Part shown: positions 18,331 to 28,854 of the stretch, piece after piece | Numbering within the stretch: position 1 is the stretch's first letter | How the letters are laid out: every line of letters starts with the position of its first letter | Source of the DNA: JACVRW01 sp963757815 | Lineage (GTDB): Bacteria; Actinomycetota; Thermoleophilia; Solirubrobacterales; Thermoleophilaceae | Direction of reading: 5' to 3' | Length of the DNA stretch: 64,000 nucleotides | NCBI GenBank assembly: GCA_963757815.1 | Contig: CAVWSN010000017.1 | Coordinates: 179,698 to 243,697 of the forward strand | Position numbers and translations under genes: made by a program | The notes under the pieces: model-generated | Told to the model about the DNA's origin: nothing | Seen by the model: only the letters and a program-made list of their open reading frames with translations | The model's database searches: none

Positions 18331-19016
18331 CCGGCGGCCGGCGCGTGCTCGTCTGCGACGACGAGCTGCAGATACTCCGCGCCCTCAAGGTCATCCTCCG
18401 CGACGCCGACTTCGACGTGATCGCCGCGGCGACCGCGCAGGAGGCGCTCGACGCCGCCGCGGTCCAGCGCCCCGACGCGGCGATCCTGGACCTGGTGCTG
18501 CCGGACGGAGACGGCGTCGAGGTCTGCCGGTCGATCCGCGAGTGGAGCACGATGCCGATCATCGTGCTGTCCGCAATCGGCGAGGAGACCCAGAAGATCA
18601 GGGCGCTCGACGCCGGCGCAGACGACTACGTCACGAAGCCGTTCAGCCCCGGGGAGCTGGTCGCCCGCCTGAACAGGGCCCTCACGCGTGCCGGTAAGGC
18701 GACCGCTGCCGACGAGCCCGTGCTCTCCGCCGACGGCCTCGAGCTCGACCTCGCGGCGCACCGCGTGAGCGTCGCGGGCGACGAGGTGCACCTCACCCCG
18801 ATCGAGTTCGAGCTGCTGCGGACCCTGATGCAGGGCCGCGGCCGGTTGCTGACCCACCGGGCATTGCTCGCCGAGGTCTGGGGGCCGGGGTACGAGGACG
18901 ACACCCAGATTCTGCGCGTCCACGTGGCGAACCTGCGCCGCAAGATCGAGCCCCAGCCCGGCTCGCCGCGCTACATCGTCACGGATCCGGGCGTCGGCTA
19001 CCGCTTCGGCGCCTGA
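18327..19016 (+). CDS. kdpE: KdpE response regulator (OmpR family)
   Basis: 229 residues from an ATG overlapping the kinase stop. In the receiver domain, CDDELQI supplies the acidic pocket, the phospho-Asp is in AILDLVLPDGDG (about residue 54) and Lys is in DDYVTKPFSPGEL. The winged helix of OmpR type reads LTPIEFELLRTLMQGRGR ... THRALLAEVWGPGYEDDTQI and the C-terminal TDPGVGYRFGA, which closely follows KdpE. It should activate the kdp operon 80 bases downstream. Confidence 0.92.
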   Translation: MTGGRRVLVCDDELQILRALKVILRDADFDVIAAATAQEALDAAAVQRPDAAILDLVLPDGDGVEVCRSIREWSTMPIIVLSAIGEETQKIRALDAGADDYVTKPFSPGELVARLNRALTRAGKATAADEPVLSADGLELDLAAHRVSVAGDEVHLTPIEFELLRTLMQGRGRLLTHRALLAEVWGPGYEDDTQILRVHVANLRRKIEPQPGSPRYIVTDPGVGYRFGA

Positions 19017-19099
19017 GCGGCGAGCACCTTCACGACATCTTTATGCAGTGATAGCGGATCTTGATGGCTGCTTGACAGGGCGGGCGCGATTCTCGGTGC
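19017..19099 (+). promoter_or_regulatory. candidate promoter/KdpE target upstream of the kdp transcription unit
   Basis: This is the only A+T-rich island in the locus (ATCTTTATGCAGTGATAGCG at about 19037-19057) and contains TTGACA at 19073-19078. It separates kdpE from the gene that begins the kdp run. KdpE boxes elsewhere are T-rich direct repeats. The match here is loose, so this is an inference from position and composition. Confidence 0.35.
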
Positions 19100-19543
19100 A
19101 TGGCAACGAGTTTCATGCACCCGACAGTCACCGTGCGCGGCCGCGTGTTCCTGCAGCGCGGGGCGCTCGCGCGGCGGCTCGCCGCCGGCGCCAGCCCCGC
19201 TGAGAGCCCCGAGCTCGCGCGCCGCGCCGAGCAGCTCCGCTCCGCGCGCAACCGCCGTGTCCTGGCGCGCGGCCTCGAGCGCATCATCGACGCCGCCGAG
19301 GAGGGCCCGCATCCGTACAGCTCAGCGGTGCCCCTCAGGCGGGCAGCGATCCTGGATGCCCGCGAGGGCATTCTGGAGCTGGCCGCCGAGCTGCGTGACA
19401 CCGATCAGGACGTGAACGTGCGCGGGATCGCGCTCGTCGAGCGCCTGCTCACGGACGGCGGCTCCCCCCTCTACATGCAGAACGACGAGGAGAGCGTCGA
19501 CGGGGCAATCAGCCACGCGCGCGCCGCCCTCCTGCTCGCCTGA
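19100..19543 (+). CDS. unrecognised family protein, copy 1 (first gene of the kdp run)
   Basis: 147 residues, soluble and helical. It aligns end to end with two other proteins of this window (55846-56455 and 58078-59076). Shared features are a GA(S/D)P motif (ARRLAAGASPAESPEL), QLRSARNRRVLARGLE, an ELAxxLRD segment and a C-terminal signature VRGIALVERLLTDGGSPLY, then AISHARAAL. I do not recognise the family and can assign no reaction. Its stop shares a base with the next start (TGATG), so it is coupled to a 30-residue membrane peptide and kdpF. A role linked to potassium or turgor stress is inference only. Confidence 0.75.
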   Translation: MATSFMHPTVTVRGRVFLQRGALARRLAAGASPAESPELARRAEQLRSARNRRVLARGLERIIDAAEEGPHPYSSAVPLRRAAILDAREGILELAAELRDTDQDVNVRGIALVERLLTDGGSPLYMQNDEESVDGAISHARAALLLA

Positions 19544-19635
19544 TGGACTTCCTCTCGGACCTGCTGTCAATCGGGATCGGCCTCGCCTGCTTTGCGGCGT
19601 TCCTCGCTCTCCTGGAGGGCCTCGAGCGGGTATGA
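19543..19635 (+). CDS. 30-residue single-helix membrane peptide preceding kdpF
   Basis: ATG 19543 overlaps the preceding stop by one base. The peptide MDFLSDLLSIGIGLACFAAF continues with LALLEGLERV and ends at TGA 19633-19635, which overlaps the kdpF ATG (ATGA). Almost the whole length is one hydrophobic helix flanked by acidic N- and C-terminal ends. Its position and overlaps on both sides suggest a real translated gene, possibly an extra small subunit of the Kdp complex beside KdpF. Confidence 0.6.
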   Translation: MDFLSDLLSIGIGLACFAAFLALLEGLERV

Positions 19636-19721
19636 GCGGCGCTGAGCTGTTTGGGCTCCTGGTCTCGATCGCCGTCTTTGGCTATCTCGTATACGCGCTC
19701 CTGCGCGGGGAGCGGCTTTGA
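19632..19721 (+). CDS. kdpF: KdpF small membrane subunit
   Basis: 29 residues (MSGAELFGLLVSIAVFGYLV then YALLRGERL). One transmembrane helix followed by a short basic tail, YALLRGERL, matches the KdpF pattern (YLxxALLRPExF). It stabilises the KdpFABC K+-transporting P-type ATPase. Its stop overlaps the TTG start of kdpA. Confidence 0.9.
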   Translation: MSGAELFGLLVSIAVFGYLVYALLRGERL

Positions 19722-21475
19722 CGGCTCAGGGCTGGCTGCAGATCGCGATCTACATCGCGGTCCTGACCGCGCTCACGCCGCTCCTGGGCGGCTACATGGC
19801 GCGCGTCTACCGTGGCGAGCGGGTATTTCTGACCCCGGTCCTAGCGCCGTTCGAGCGGCTGACGTACCGGCTGCTGCGCGTGAACACGAACGTCCAGCAG
19901 GACTGGAAGGGCTACGCGCGCACGACGATCGTGTTCAGCCTTCTCTTCTTCGTCGTCCTGTACGTGATCCTGCGCACCCAGGGCATCCATCCCTTCAACC
20001 CGGAGGGCTTCGACTCCGGCACCTGGGACGTCAGCTTCAACACGGTCTCGTCGTTCATCTCGAACACCAACTGGCAGTTCTACGGCGGCGAGACGACCAT
20101 GAGCTACTTCTCGCAGATGGCGGGGCTCGCGGTGCAGAACTTCATCTCCGCCGCGGTCGGCATGGCGGTGCTCGCCGCGGTGATCCGCGGCTTCGCAAGC
20201 CGCGGCACGGCCCAGCTCGGAAACTTCTGGCAGGACCTAACGCGCACGCTGCTCTACATCCTGGTGCCGCTGTCGATCATCGGCGCGCTGATCCTGATGT
20301 CGCAGGGCGTGGTCCAGACGCTGGCCGGCTCGGTCACCTACACGACCGCCCAGGGCTTCGAGCAGACGCTCGCCCTCGGCCCGGTTGCGTCGCAGATCGC
20401 GATCAAGCAGCTGGGCACGAACGGCGGCGGCTTCTTCAACGTCAACAGCACGTTCCCGTTCGAGAACGCCACCGCGTTCAGCAACTTCATCGAGGTCCTC
20501 TTCATCCTGCTGATCCCCGCCGCGCTCACCTACACGTTTGGGCGCATGGTGGGCAACCGGCGGCAGGGCTGGGCGCTCTACGCGGCCATGACGGTGATGC
20601 TCGTGATCGGCATGGCGGTCGCGTACGGGGCCGAGCAGAACGGCTCGCCCGCCCAGAAGAGCGCCGACGTCGCAACAGCGTCGGCCGACGGCACCACCGG
20701 CGGCAACCTCGAGGGCAAGGAGCAGCGTTTCGGGATCGCGAACAGCGCGATGTGGGCCGCGATCACCACGGCCGCCTCGAACGGCTCGGTGAACTCGGCG
20801 CACGACTCGTACACGGGCACCGGCGGCGCGGTCCCGCTCGTGAACATGATGACCGGGGAGGTGATCTTCGGCGGGGTCGGCTCGGGCCTCTACGGCATGC
20901 TGCTCTTCGTCCTGCTCGCCGTGTTCATAGCCGGCCTGATGGTGGGCCGAACGCCTGAATACCTCGGCAAGAAGATCGAGGCGCGCGAGGTCAAGTACGT
21001 CCTGATCGGGACGCTCTACACCGCGCTCGCGGTGCTTGTGACCACGGCGCTCGCGATCGCCACCAAGTGGGGTGCTCCGTCGATCTTCAACTCGAGGCCC
21101 CAGGGCTTCTCGGAGACCCTCTACGCCTACACCTCCCAGGGCAACAACAACGGCTCGGCGTTCGCGGGCTACACCGGCTACCTGCAGCCGAACGCGCCCG
21201 GCAACGTGGGCGCCTTCGGCATCACGTTCGCCGACCTGCTCGGCGGCGTAACCATGCTCTTCGCCCGCTTCGTGCCGCTGCTCGCCGCCCTGGCGGTGGC
21301 CGGCTCGCTCGCGACCAAGCGCGTCTCGCCGCCCGGCGCCGGCACGTTCCGCACGGACACGCCCACCTTCGTGTTCCTCCTGATCGCCGTGATCGTGATC
21401 GTCGCCGCACTCACCTTCTTCCCGGCCCTCCTGCTGGGCCCGATCGTCCAGGCACTCACCGACCAACTCTTCTGA
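19718..21475 (+). CDS. kdpA: KdpA potassium-binding/translocating subunit
   Basis: 585 residues starting at TTG 19718 inside the kdpF stop. Multiple membrane segments contain the four K+-selectivity loops, e.g. NTVSSFISNTNWQFYGGE, KQLGTNGGGFFNVNSTFPFE, EVIFGGVGSGLYGML and TSQGNNNGSAFAGY. These match KdpA filter regions (TNWQ, GTNGGGFF, GGVGSGLYG, NNNGSAF). Length agrees with the family. KdpA provides the channel-like high-affinity K+ pathway that KdpB energises. Confidence 0.96.
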   Translation: MTAQGWLQIAIYIAVLTALTPLLGGYMARVYRGERVFLTPVLAPFERLTYRLLRVNTNVQQDWKGYARTTIVFSLLFFVVLYVILRTQGIHPFNPEGFDSGTWDVSFNTVSSFISNTNWQFYGGETTMSYFSQMAGLAVQNFISAAVGMAVLAAVIRGFASRGTAQLGNFWQDLTRTLLYILVPLSIIGALILMSQGVVQTLAGSVTYTTAQGFEQTLALGPVASQIAIKQLGTNGGGFFNVNSTFPFENATAFSNFIEVLFILLIPAALTYTFGRMVGNRRQGWALYAAMTVMLVIGMAVAYGAEQNGSPAQKSADVATASADGTTGGNLEGKEQRFGIANSAMWAAITTAASNGSVNSAHDSYTGTGGAVPLVNMMTGEVIFGGVGSGLYGMLLFVLLAVFIAGLMVGRTPEYLGKKIEAREVKYVLIGTLYTALAVLVTTALAIATKWGAPSIFNSRPQGFSETLYAYTSQGNNNGSAFAGYTGYLQPNAPGNVGAFGITFADLLGGVTMLFARFVPLLAALAVAGSLATKRVSPPGAGTFRTDTPTFVFLLIAVIVIVAALTFFPALLLGPIVQALTDQLF

Positions 21476-21478
21476 CCC

Positions 21479-22127
21479 ATGCGCCGCGAACTCACAACCT
21501 CGGTACTCGCCATCGTCATCTTCACCCTCCTGCTCGGGCTGGCCTACCCGCTGGTCATGACCGGTGTCGGCCAGGTGCTCTGGCCGAACAAGGCCGACGG
21601 CAGCCAGGTCGAGCGCGACGGCAAGGTCGTCGGCTCGCGCCTGATCGGGCAGGACTTCCAGCGCCCGGTGCTGGGTCCCGACGGCGAGCCGCAGGAGGAC
21701 GAGGAGGGCAACCCCGTCCTCGAGGCCGACCCGCGCTACTTCCAGTCGCGGCCGTCGGTCACGGGCTACAGCGCAAACGTCACCTTCTTCAACAATCTCG
21801 GGCCCGAACAACAAGGAACTGCGCGACCTGTTCAGGGAGAACCTGGCGACCTACCTCGACCGCGAACGCCCGTTCAACCCGGGCCTCCAGCGAGAGGACG
21901 TGCCGCCCGACGCCGTCCAGACCACCGCGTCCGGCGTCGATCCGCACATCTCCGAGGCCAACGCGCGCATCCAGGCGCGGCGTGTGGCCGAGGAGCGTGG
22001 GCTGCCGCTCGAGCGGGTCATGGAGCTCGTGGATGAGAACACGGACGGCCGCGCGCTCGGCGTGCTCGGCGAGCCCGGCGTGAACGTGCTGGAGCTGAAC
22101 CTCGCGGTTGACGAGGAGGCCGCCTGA
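21479..22127 (+). CDS. kdpC: KdpC subunit with one frameshift
   Basis: The N-terminal membrane helix and KdpC signature are in the first frame (TLLLGLAYPLVMTGVGQ, GSRLIGQDF, YFQSRPSVTGY). At about 21803-21806 the run CGGGCCCG appears to contain one extra base. Removing it joins to KELRDLFRENLATYL, the DPHISEANARIQARRVA motif (typical KdpC DPHISPxxA) and the C-terminus GEPGVNVLELNLAVD. Overlap with kdpB is TGATG. KdpC precedes kdpB here, whereas the common order is kdpABC. Given its essential role the shift is probably a sequence error. Confidence 0.9.
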
Positions 22128-24184
22128 TGACCAAGGAAGCTCAGAGCCTCTTCCGCGGCCCCATCCTGCGGCAGGCGCTGTGGGCGAGCGTCGTCAAGCT
22201 CGACCCGCGCGTCCAGTTCCGCAACCCCGTGATGTTCGTCGTCGAGATCGGCGCGGTCATCACCACCGTCGCTTGGCTGATCCAGGTGTTCGGCGGCGAG
22301 CCGCTCGGCGGAGGGGACGAGCCCGCTTGGTTCACCTTCACGGTCGCTGTCTGGCTGTGGCTCACCGTGATCTTCGCCAACCTCGCCGAGGCGCTCGCCG
22401 AGGGCCGCGGCAAGGCGCAGGCGGCCGCGCTCCGAGCGATGCGCACCGACACCGTGGCCAGACTGCGCGACGGCGGCGAGAAGCCCGCCTCGCAGCTCGT
22501 CAAGGGCGACATCGTGGCCGTCGAGGCCGGCGAGCTGATCCCCGGCGACGGCACCGTGATCGAGGGCATCGCCTCGGTCGACGAGTCGGCCGTGACCGGC
22601 GAGTCCGCTCCCGTGATCCGCGAGTCGGGCGGCGACCGCAGCGCGGTCACCGGCGGCACGCGCGTCCTCTCCGACCGGATCGTGGTCGAGATCACGCAGG
22701 AGCCCGGCGAGAGCTTCCTCGACCGCATGATCGCGCTCGTCGAGGGCGCCGCGCGGCGCAAGACTCCGAACGAGATCGCGCTCGGGATTCTGCTTGCGGG
22801 CCTGACACTGATCTTCCTGGTCGTCGTGGTGACCCTGCGTCCGTTCGCCGAGTTCTCCAACACCGACGTCTCGATCACCACCCTGATCGCGCTGCTCGTG
22901 TCGCTGATCCCGACCACGATCGGCGCCCTGCTGTCCGCGATCGGCATCGCCGGCATGGACCGCCTCGTCCGCCGCAACGTGCTCGCGCTCTCCGGCCGTT
23001 CCGTCGAGGCCTCGGGCGACGTCGACGTCCTGCTGCTCGACAAGACCGGCACGATCACGCTCGGCAACCGCCAGGCCACCGAGTTCATCCCGATGCCGGG
23101 TGTCGAGGAGGCCGACCTCGCCGAGGCGGCCCAGCTCTCATCACTCGCGGACGAGACGCCCGAGGGGCGCTCGATCGTGGTCCTCGCCAAGCAGTACGGG
23201 CTGCGCGAGCGCCACTTCGATCCGTCCGCGCGCTTCGTGCCCTTCTCGGCGGAGACGCGCATGAGCGGCGTTGACTTGAACGGCACGCGCCTGCGCAAGG
23301 GCGCCGGCGACGCGATCGTCAAGTTCGTGACGGACGATGGCGGCCAGGCGCCGCCGGAGCTGGACGGCACCGTCGAGAGGATCGCCCGCGAGGGCGGCAC
23401 GCCACTTGCCGTGGCCCGCGACAGCCAAGTTCTCGGAGTGATCTACCTCAAGGACGTGGTCAAGGAGGGCATGCGCCATCGCTTCGACCAGCTGCGCGCG
23501 ATGGGCATTCAGACCGTGATGGTGACCGGTGACAACCCGCTCACCGCCGCGAAGATCGCCGACGAGTCGGGCGTGGACACGTTCCTCGCCGAGGCCACCC
23601 CCGAGCGCAAGCTTGAGCTCATCAGGGACGAGCAGCGCGAGGGCCGGCTCGTGGCGATGACCGGCGACGGCACCAACGACGCGCCCGCCCTCGCCCAGGC
23701 GGACGTCGGCGTTGCGATGAACACGGGTACCCAGGCGGCGCGCGAGGCCGGCAACATGGTCGACCTCGACTCGAACCCGACGAAGCTCATCGAGATCGTC
23801 GAGATCGGCAAGCAGCTCCTCATCACCCGCGGGGCGCTGACCACGTTCTCGGTGGCCAACGACGTCGCCAAGTACTTCGCCATCCTGCCCGCGATGTTCG
23901 TCGCCACCTACGCCGCCGCCGGCGAGTCGGCGGGCCCGCTGGAGTCGCTCAACATCATGGACCTGGGCACACCCCAGTCGGCGATCATCTCGGCAATCGT
24001 CTTCAACGCGCTGATCATCCCGCTGCTGGTGCCGCTCGCCCTGCGCGGCGTGCGCTACCGGCCGGTCGGCGCCACGGCCCTGCTGCGGCGCAACCTGTTC
24101 ATCTACGGCTTCGGGGGCCTGATCGCCCCGTTCATCGGCATCAAGCTTCTGGATCTCCTGATCCACAACGTGCTCGGCGCGTAG
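22127..24184 (+). CDS. kdpB: KdpB P-type ATPase subunit
   Basis: 685 residues. P-type ATPase motifs are in order: actuator loop VDESAVTGESAPVIRESGG, phosphorylation site LLLDKTGTITLGNRQAT (Asp about 305), nucleotide-binding RKGAGDAI, hinge VMVTGDNPLTAAKIA and VAMTGDGTNDAPALAQADVG. The membrane motif LIPTTIGALLSAIGIAGMDR is KdpB-specific. It hydrolyses ATP to drive K+ uptake through KdpA. It ends 12 bases before the KdpD N-terminal gene. Confidence 0.97.
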   Translation: MTKEAQSLFRGPILRQALWASVVKLDPRVQFRNPVMFVVEIGAVITTVAWLIQVFGGEPLGGGDEPAWFTFTVAVWLWLTVIFANLAEALAEGRGKAQAAALRAMRTDTVARLRDGGEKPASQLVKGDIVAVEAGELIPGDGTVIEGIASVDESAVTGESAPVIRESGGDRSAVTGGTRVLSDRIVVEITQEPGESFLDRMIALVEGAARRKTPNEIALGILLAGLTLIFLVVVVTLRPFAEFSNTDVSITTLIALLVSLIPTTIGALLSAIGIAGMDRLVRRNVLALSGRSVEASGDVDVLLLDKTGTITLGNRQATEFIPMPGVEEADLAEAAQLSSLADETPEGRSIVVLAKQYGLRERHFDPSARFVPFSAETRMSGVDLNGTRLRKGAGDAIVKFVTDDGGQAPPELDGTVERIAREGGTPLAVARDSQVLGVIYLKDVVKEGMRHRFDQLRAMGIQTVMVTGDNPLTAAKIADESGVDTFLAEATPERKLELIRDEQREGRLVAMTGDGTNDAPALAQADVGVAMNTGTQAAREAGNMVDLDSNPTKLIEIVEIGKQLLITRGALTTFSVANDVAKYFAILPAMFVATYAAAGESAGPLESLNIMDLGTPQSAIISAIVFNALIIPLLVPLALRGVRYRPVGATALLRRNLFIYGFGGLIAPFIGIKLLDLLIHNVLGA

Positions 24185-24196
24185 CCTCCGCGCCAA

Positions 24197-25306
24197 ATGG
24201 CGGAGCCGGGACGCGGCCACTACAAGATCTTCCTGGGGATGGCGGCCGGCGTCGGCAAGACCTACCGCATGCTCCAGGAAGGCCACGCCGCTCTCGCCGA
24301 CGGCCGCGACGTGGTCATCGGAATCCTCGAGACCCACGGCCGGGCCGACACCGCCGCTCTGGCCGAGGGTCTCGAGGTCATTCCGCGCCGGACCGTCGAC
24401 TACCGCGGCACCCAGCTGCAGGAGATGGACCTGCCAGCCATCTTCCAGCGCGCGCCCGAGCTCTGCCTGATCGACGAGCTGGCCCACACGAACGCGCCGG
24501 GGGTCGAGCACCACAAGCGTTACGAGGACATCGACGACGTGCTCGACGCGGGCGTCGACGTCTTCTCGACGGTCAACGTCCAGCACCTCGAGTCGCTCAA
24601 CGACCGGGTGGCCGAGCTGACCGGCGTGCGCGTGCGGGAGACCTTCCCCGACGCGGTGCTCGCCTCGGCCGACGAGGTCGTGCTGATGGACCTCACCCCC
24701 GAGGCGCTGATCCAGCGCCTGCGCGAGGGAAAGGTCTACGGGCCGGAGCGGATCCAGACGGCGCTGAACAGCTTCTTCAAGGTCGAGAACCTGTCGGCCC
24801 TGCGCGAGGTGGCGCTGCGCCAGGTGGCCGAGGAGGTCGAGTCGAGGCGCCTCGTCACCCCGGCCGAGGCGCTCGGCACGCGCGAGGAGAAGATCTTCGG
24901 CGACGCCCCCCAGCCCTTGCAGGAGCGCGTGCTCGCCCTCGTCACGCCCGACGAGGAGTCGCAGCGACTGGTGCGCCGCGCCTGGCGCTCCGCACAGCGC
25001 CTCGGCGGCGACCTCGACCTCCTCTACATGGCGCCGCCCGGCGAGCCCCCACGCGGCGAGGAGCGCCAGCGGCTCGAGGCGTTGCGCCGGCTCGCAGGCC
25101 TGATGGGGGCGGACCTGATCGTCGAGGAGGGCGACGACCTCGTCGAGGCCGCCGCCCGCGTCGCGGCCGACCGCGGTACGACCTACGTGATCCTCGGCCA
25201 GCCCTCGGCGCGGGGCGCCTTCGCCCGCATGTCCGAGTGGCTGCCGGAGCGGCTGATGCGCCGCCTGCCGGGCGTGGACGTTCGGATAGTGGCCGACCGG
25301 CGCTGA
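24197..25306 (+). CDS. stand-alone KdpD N-terminal sensory protein (P-loop plus Usp domain)
   Basis: 369 residues. The KdpD N-domain begins YKIFLGMAAGVGKTYRML (Walker A GMAAGVGKT), followed by DVVIGILETHGRADT, LIDELAHTNAPG and VFSTVNVQHLESLNDRV, all highly KdpD-like. A C-terminal UspA-like domain (about residues 245-365, LGQPSARGAFARMSEWLPER) completes it. No membrane or kinase part is present. Together with 16930-18330 it makes one split KdpD. Truncated KdpD N-domains that modulate Kdp are known in some bacteria. Confidence 0.93.
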   Translation: MAEPGRGHYKIFLGMAAGVGKTYRMLQEGHAALADGRDVVIGILETHGRADTAALAEGLEVIPRRTVDYRGTQLQEMDLPAIFQRAPELCLIDELAHTNAPGVEHHKRYEDIDDVLDAGVDVFSTVNVQHLESLNDRVAELTGVRVRETFPDAVLASADEVVLMDLTPEALIQRLREGKVYGPERIQTALNSFFKVENLSALREVALRQVAEEVESRRLVTPAEALGTREEKIFGDAPQPLQERVLALVTPDEESQRLVRRAWRSAQRLGGDLDLLYMAPPGEPPRGEERQRLEALRRLAGLMGADLIVEEGDDLVEAAARVAADRGTTYVILGQPSARGAFARMSEWLPERLMRRLPGVDVRIVADRR

Positions 25307-25317
25307 CCTACCCACGA

Positions 25318-25345
25318 GCCCCCCTGGCCAACGCCAGGTGGGTCG
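25318..25345 (+). terminator. hairpin after the kdp operon
   Basis: The sequence CCCCCCTGGC-CAAC-GCCAGGTGGG forms a ten-base, one-mismatch stem with a four-base loop 12 bases after the KdpD N-terminal stop. There is no U-run, as is common in high-GC actinobacteria, so this is a candidate terminator only. Confidence 0.45.
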
Positions 25346-25775
25346 GTACGTCGCTTCCCGTGTGGACCCGGGTCGGTCTCCGCCGGCCGGGCCAGGCTGG
25401 GGAAGGGGGTGTGGACAGCGGCCGCTGTGATCTCCGCGCAAACAATCTTCGGCTGATCCCCACATTCCCGAATCTCATCGGACAGAGGGGGCCCCAAACC
25501 GGGACTGGCGCCACCGTCCTGCCCTGTAGGTCTCCTGGCCCACCAATCCAGGATCGCTCGCGTCTTCCCGACGCCAGCGGCCGAACGATCTTCGATCGCG
25601 CTCGGGCCAGCCGCGGCAGTCGAACCAACCCCTTCCCCAGCCCCATACGCGAGACCGACCCAGCGCCACCGGCCGAGCAACCCCAACCCCAGCCGGAAGG
25701 CAACCGGGGAAGTCCGCAGTGACGAGGGGCGGGCGCGCCGGCCGGGGGAGGGCCGGCGCGCCCGCAACGATCGCC
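25346..25775. repeat. gene-free region with an inverted pair of a GGCTGGGGAAGGGG element
   Basis: I see no convincing gene here. Two diverged copies of one element face each other. At 25369-25414 (plus), GGGTCGGTCTC is followed by GGCTGGGGAAGGGGGTG. At 25627-25672 the minus strand reads GGGTCGGTCTCGC, then GGGGCTGGGGAAGGGG. A third copy of the G-rich core lies at 2902-2920, just upstream of cpaF. It could be an extragenic repeat or a remnant of a small mobile element. Confidence 0.5.
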
Positions 25776-28070
<2,295 letters not shown>

Positions 28071-28076
28071 GCTTGG

Positions 28077-28098
28077 TTACCTACTTACGTTGGGTAAG
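28077..28098 (-). promoter_or_regulatory. nested palindrome upstream of lon (candidate operator)
   Basis: Seven bases upstream of the lon ATG lie TTACC-N11-GGTAA (28077-28097) and, inside it, CTTAC-N5-GTAAG (28084-28098). This A+T-richer symmetric block is surrounded by GC-rich sequence. It is not a good match to the HspR HAIR box (CTTGAGT-N7-ACTCAAG). Its place between start codon and promoter suggests repression. Confidence 0.45.
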
Positions 28099-28157
28099 CA
28101 AAGCTTAGCGGCCGATTGGCAGATCGTCAGGGGCCTCGCCGCGCCGCCGGGAGTGGG

Positions 28158-28847
28158 ATGCTCCCGGCCGTGACGGGCACCGATGACATCGCACGGGCGG
28201 CCGCGGCTGCGGCTGCCGTCGAGCTGGTCGAGCCGGCCATGACGATCGGGCTCGGGTCAGGACGGGCCGTGTGGAAGGTCGTCGAGCTGCTCGGCATGGG
28301 CGAGGAGCGGTTCCGAGCGGCGACCGCGTCGAACCGGACCGCTGAGCTGGCCGCGCAGGCCGGGATCGAGATCGTGGAGCTCGACGGCGAGCTCGAGCTC
28401 GACCTCGCCCTCGACGGGGCCGACGAGGTGGGGCCCGGCCTCGGCCTGATCAAGGGCGGCGGCGGGGCGCTCCTGCGCGAGAAGATCGTGATCTCAGCGG
28501 CGCGCCGGTTCGTGGTGGTGGCGGAGACCCCGAAGAGGGTCGAGCGCCTGGGTGAGCGCTGCCGCCTCCCCGTCGAGGTGGTGCGCTTCGCGTGGCGCGA
28601 CACACGGCGAAGGCTGGCCCGGCTGCTGCCCGACGCGGAACTGCGGATGGACGATGGCGCTCCCTATCTGACGGACGAGGGCCACTACCTCCTCGACTGC
28701 CGCGTCCCCGAGGGCGCCGATCCGGCAGAGCTCGACCAGTCGCTCAAGCGCGTGCCCGGCGTGGTCGAGCACGGGCTGTTCCTCGACATGGCCGAGCGCG
28801 CCCTGCTCGGCCGTCCGGACGGCGGAGTCGACGAGCTCACGGCCTGA
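28158..28847 (+). CDS. rpiA: ribose-5-phosphate isomerase A
   Basis: 229 residues from ATG 28158 (GGGAG just upstream); GTG 28170 is an alternative. RpiA motifs: MTIGLGSGRAVWKVVELL (GSGxT-like phosphate loop), IVELDGELELDLALDGADEV (the DGADEV catalytic Asp motif), LIKGGGGALLREKIV (KGGGGAxxxEK) and a C-terminal PGVVEHGLFLDMA. It interconverts ribose-5-phosphate and ribulose-5-phosphate in the pentose phosphate pathway. It is divergent from lon. Confidence 0.93.
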   Translation: MLPAVTGTDDIARAAAAAAAVELVEPAMTIGLGSGRAVWKVVELLGMGEERFRAATASNRTAELAAQAGIEIVELDGELELDLALDGADEVGPGLGLIKGGGGALLREKIVISAARRFVVVAETPKRVERLGERCRLPVEVVRFAWRDTRRRLARLLPDAELRMDDGAPYLTDEGHYLLDCRVPEGADPAELDQSLKRVPGVVEHGLFLDMAERALLGRPDGGVDELTA

Positions 28848-28854
28848 CGATGCG

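Noticed and set aside
25346..25775. A possible minus-strand gene of about 190 codons downstream of kdpD
   Set aside because: It has no recognisable domain, no ribosome site, and overlaps an inverted repeat pair; composition is not gene-like.
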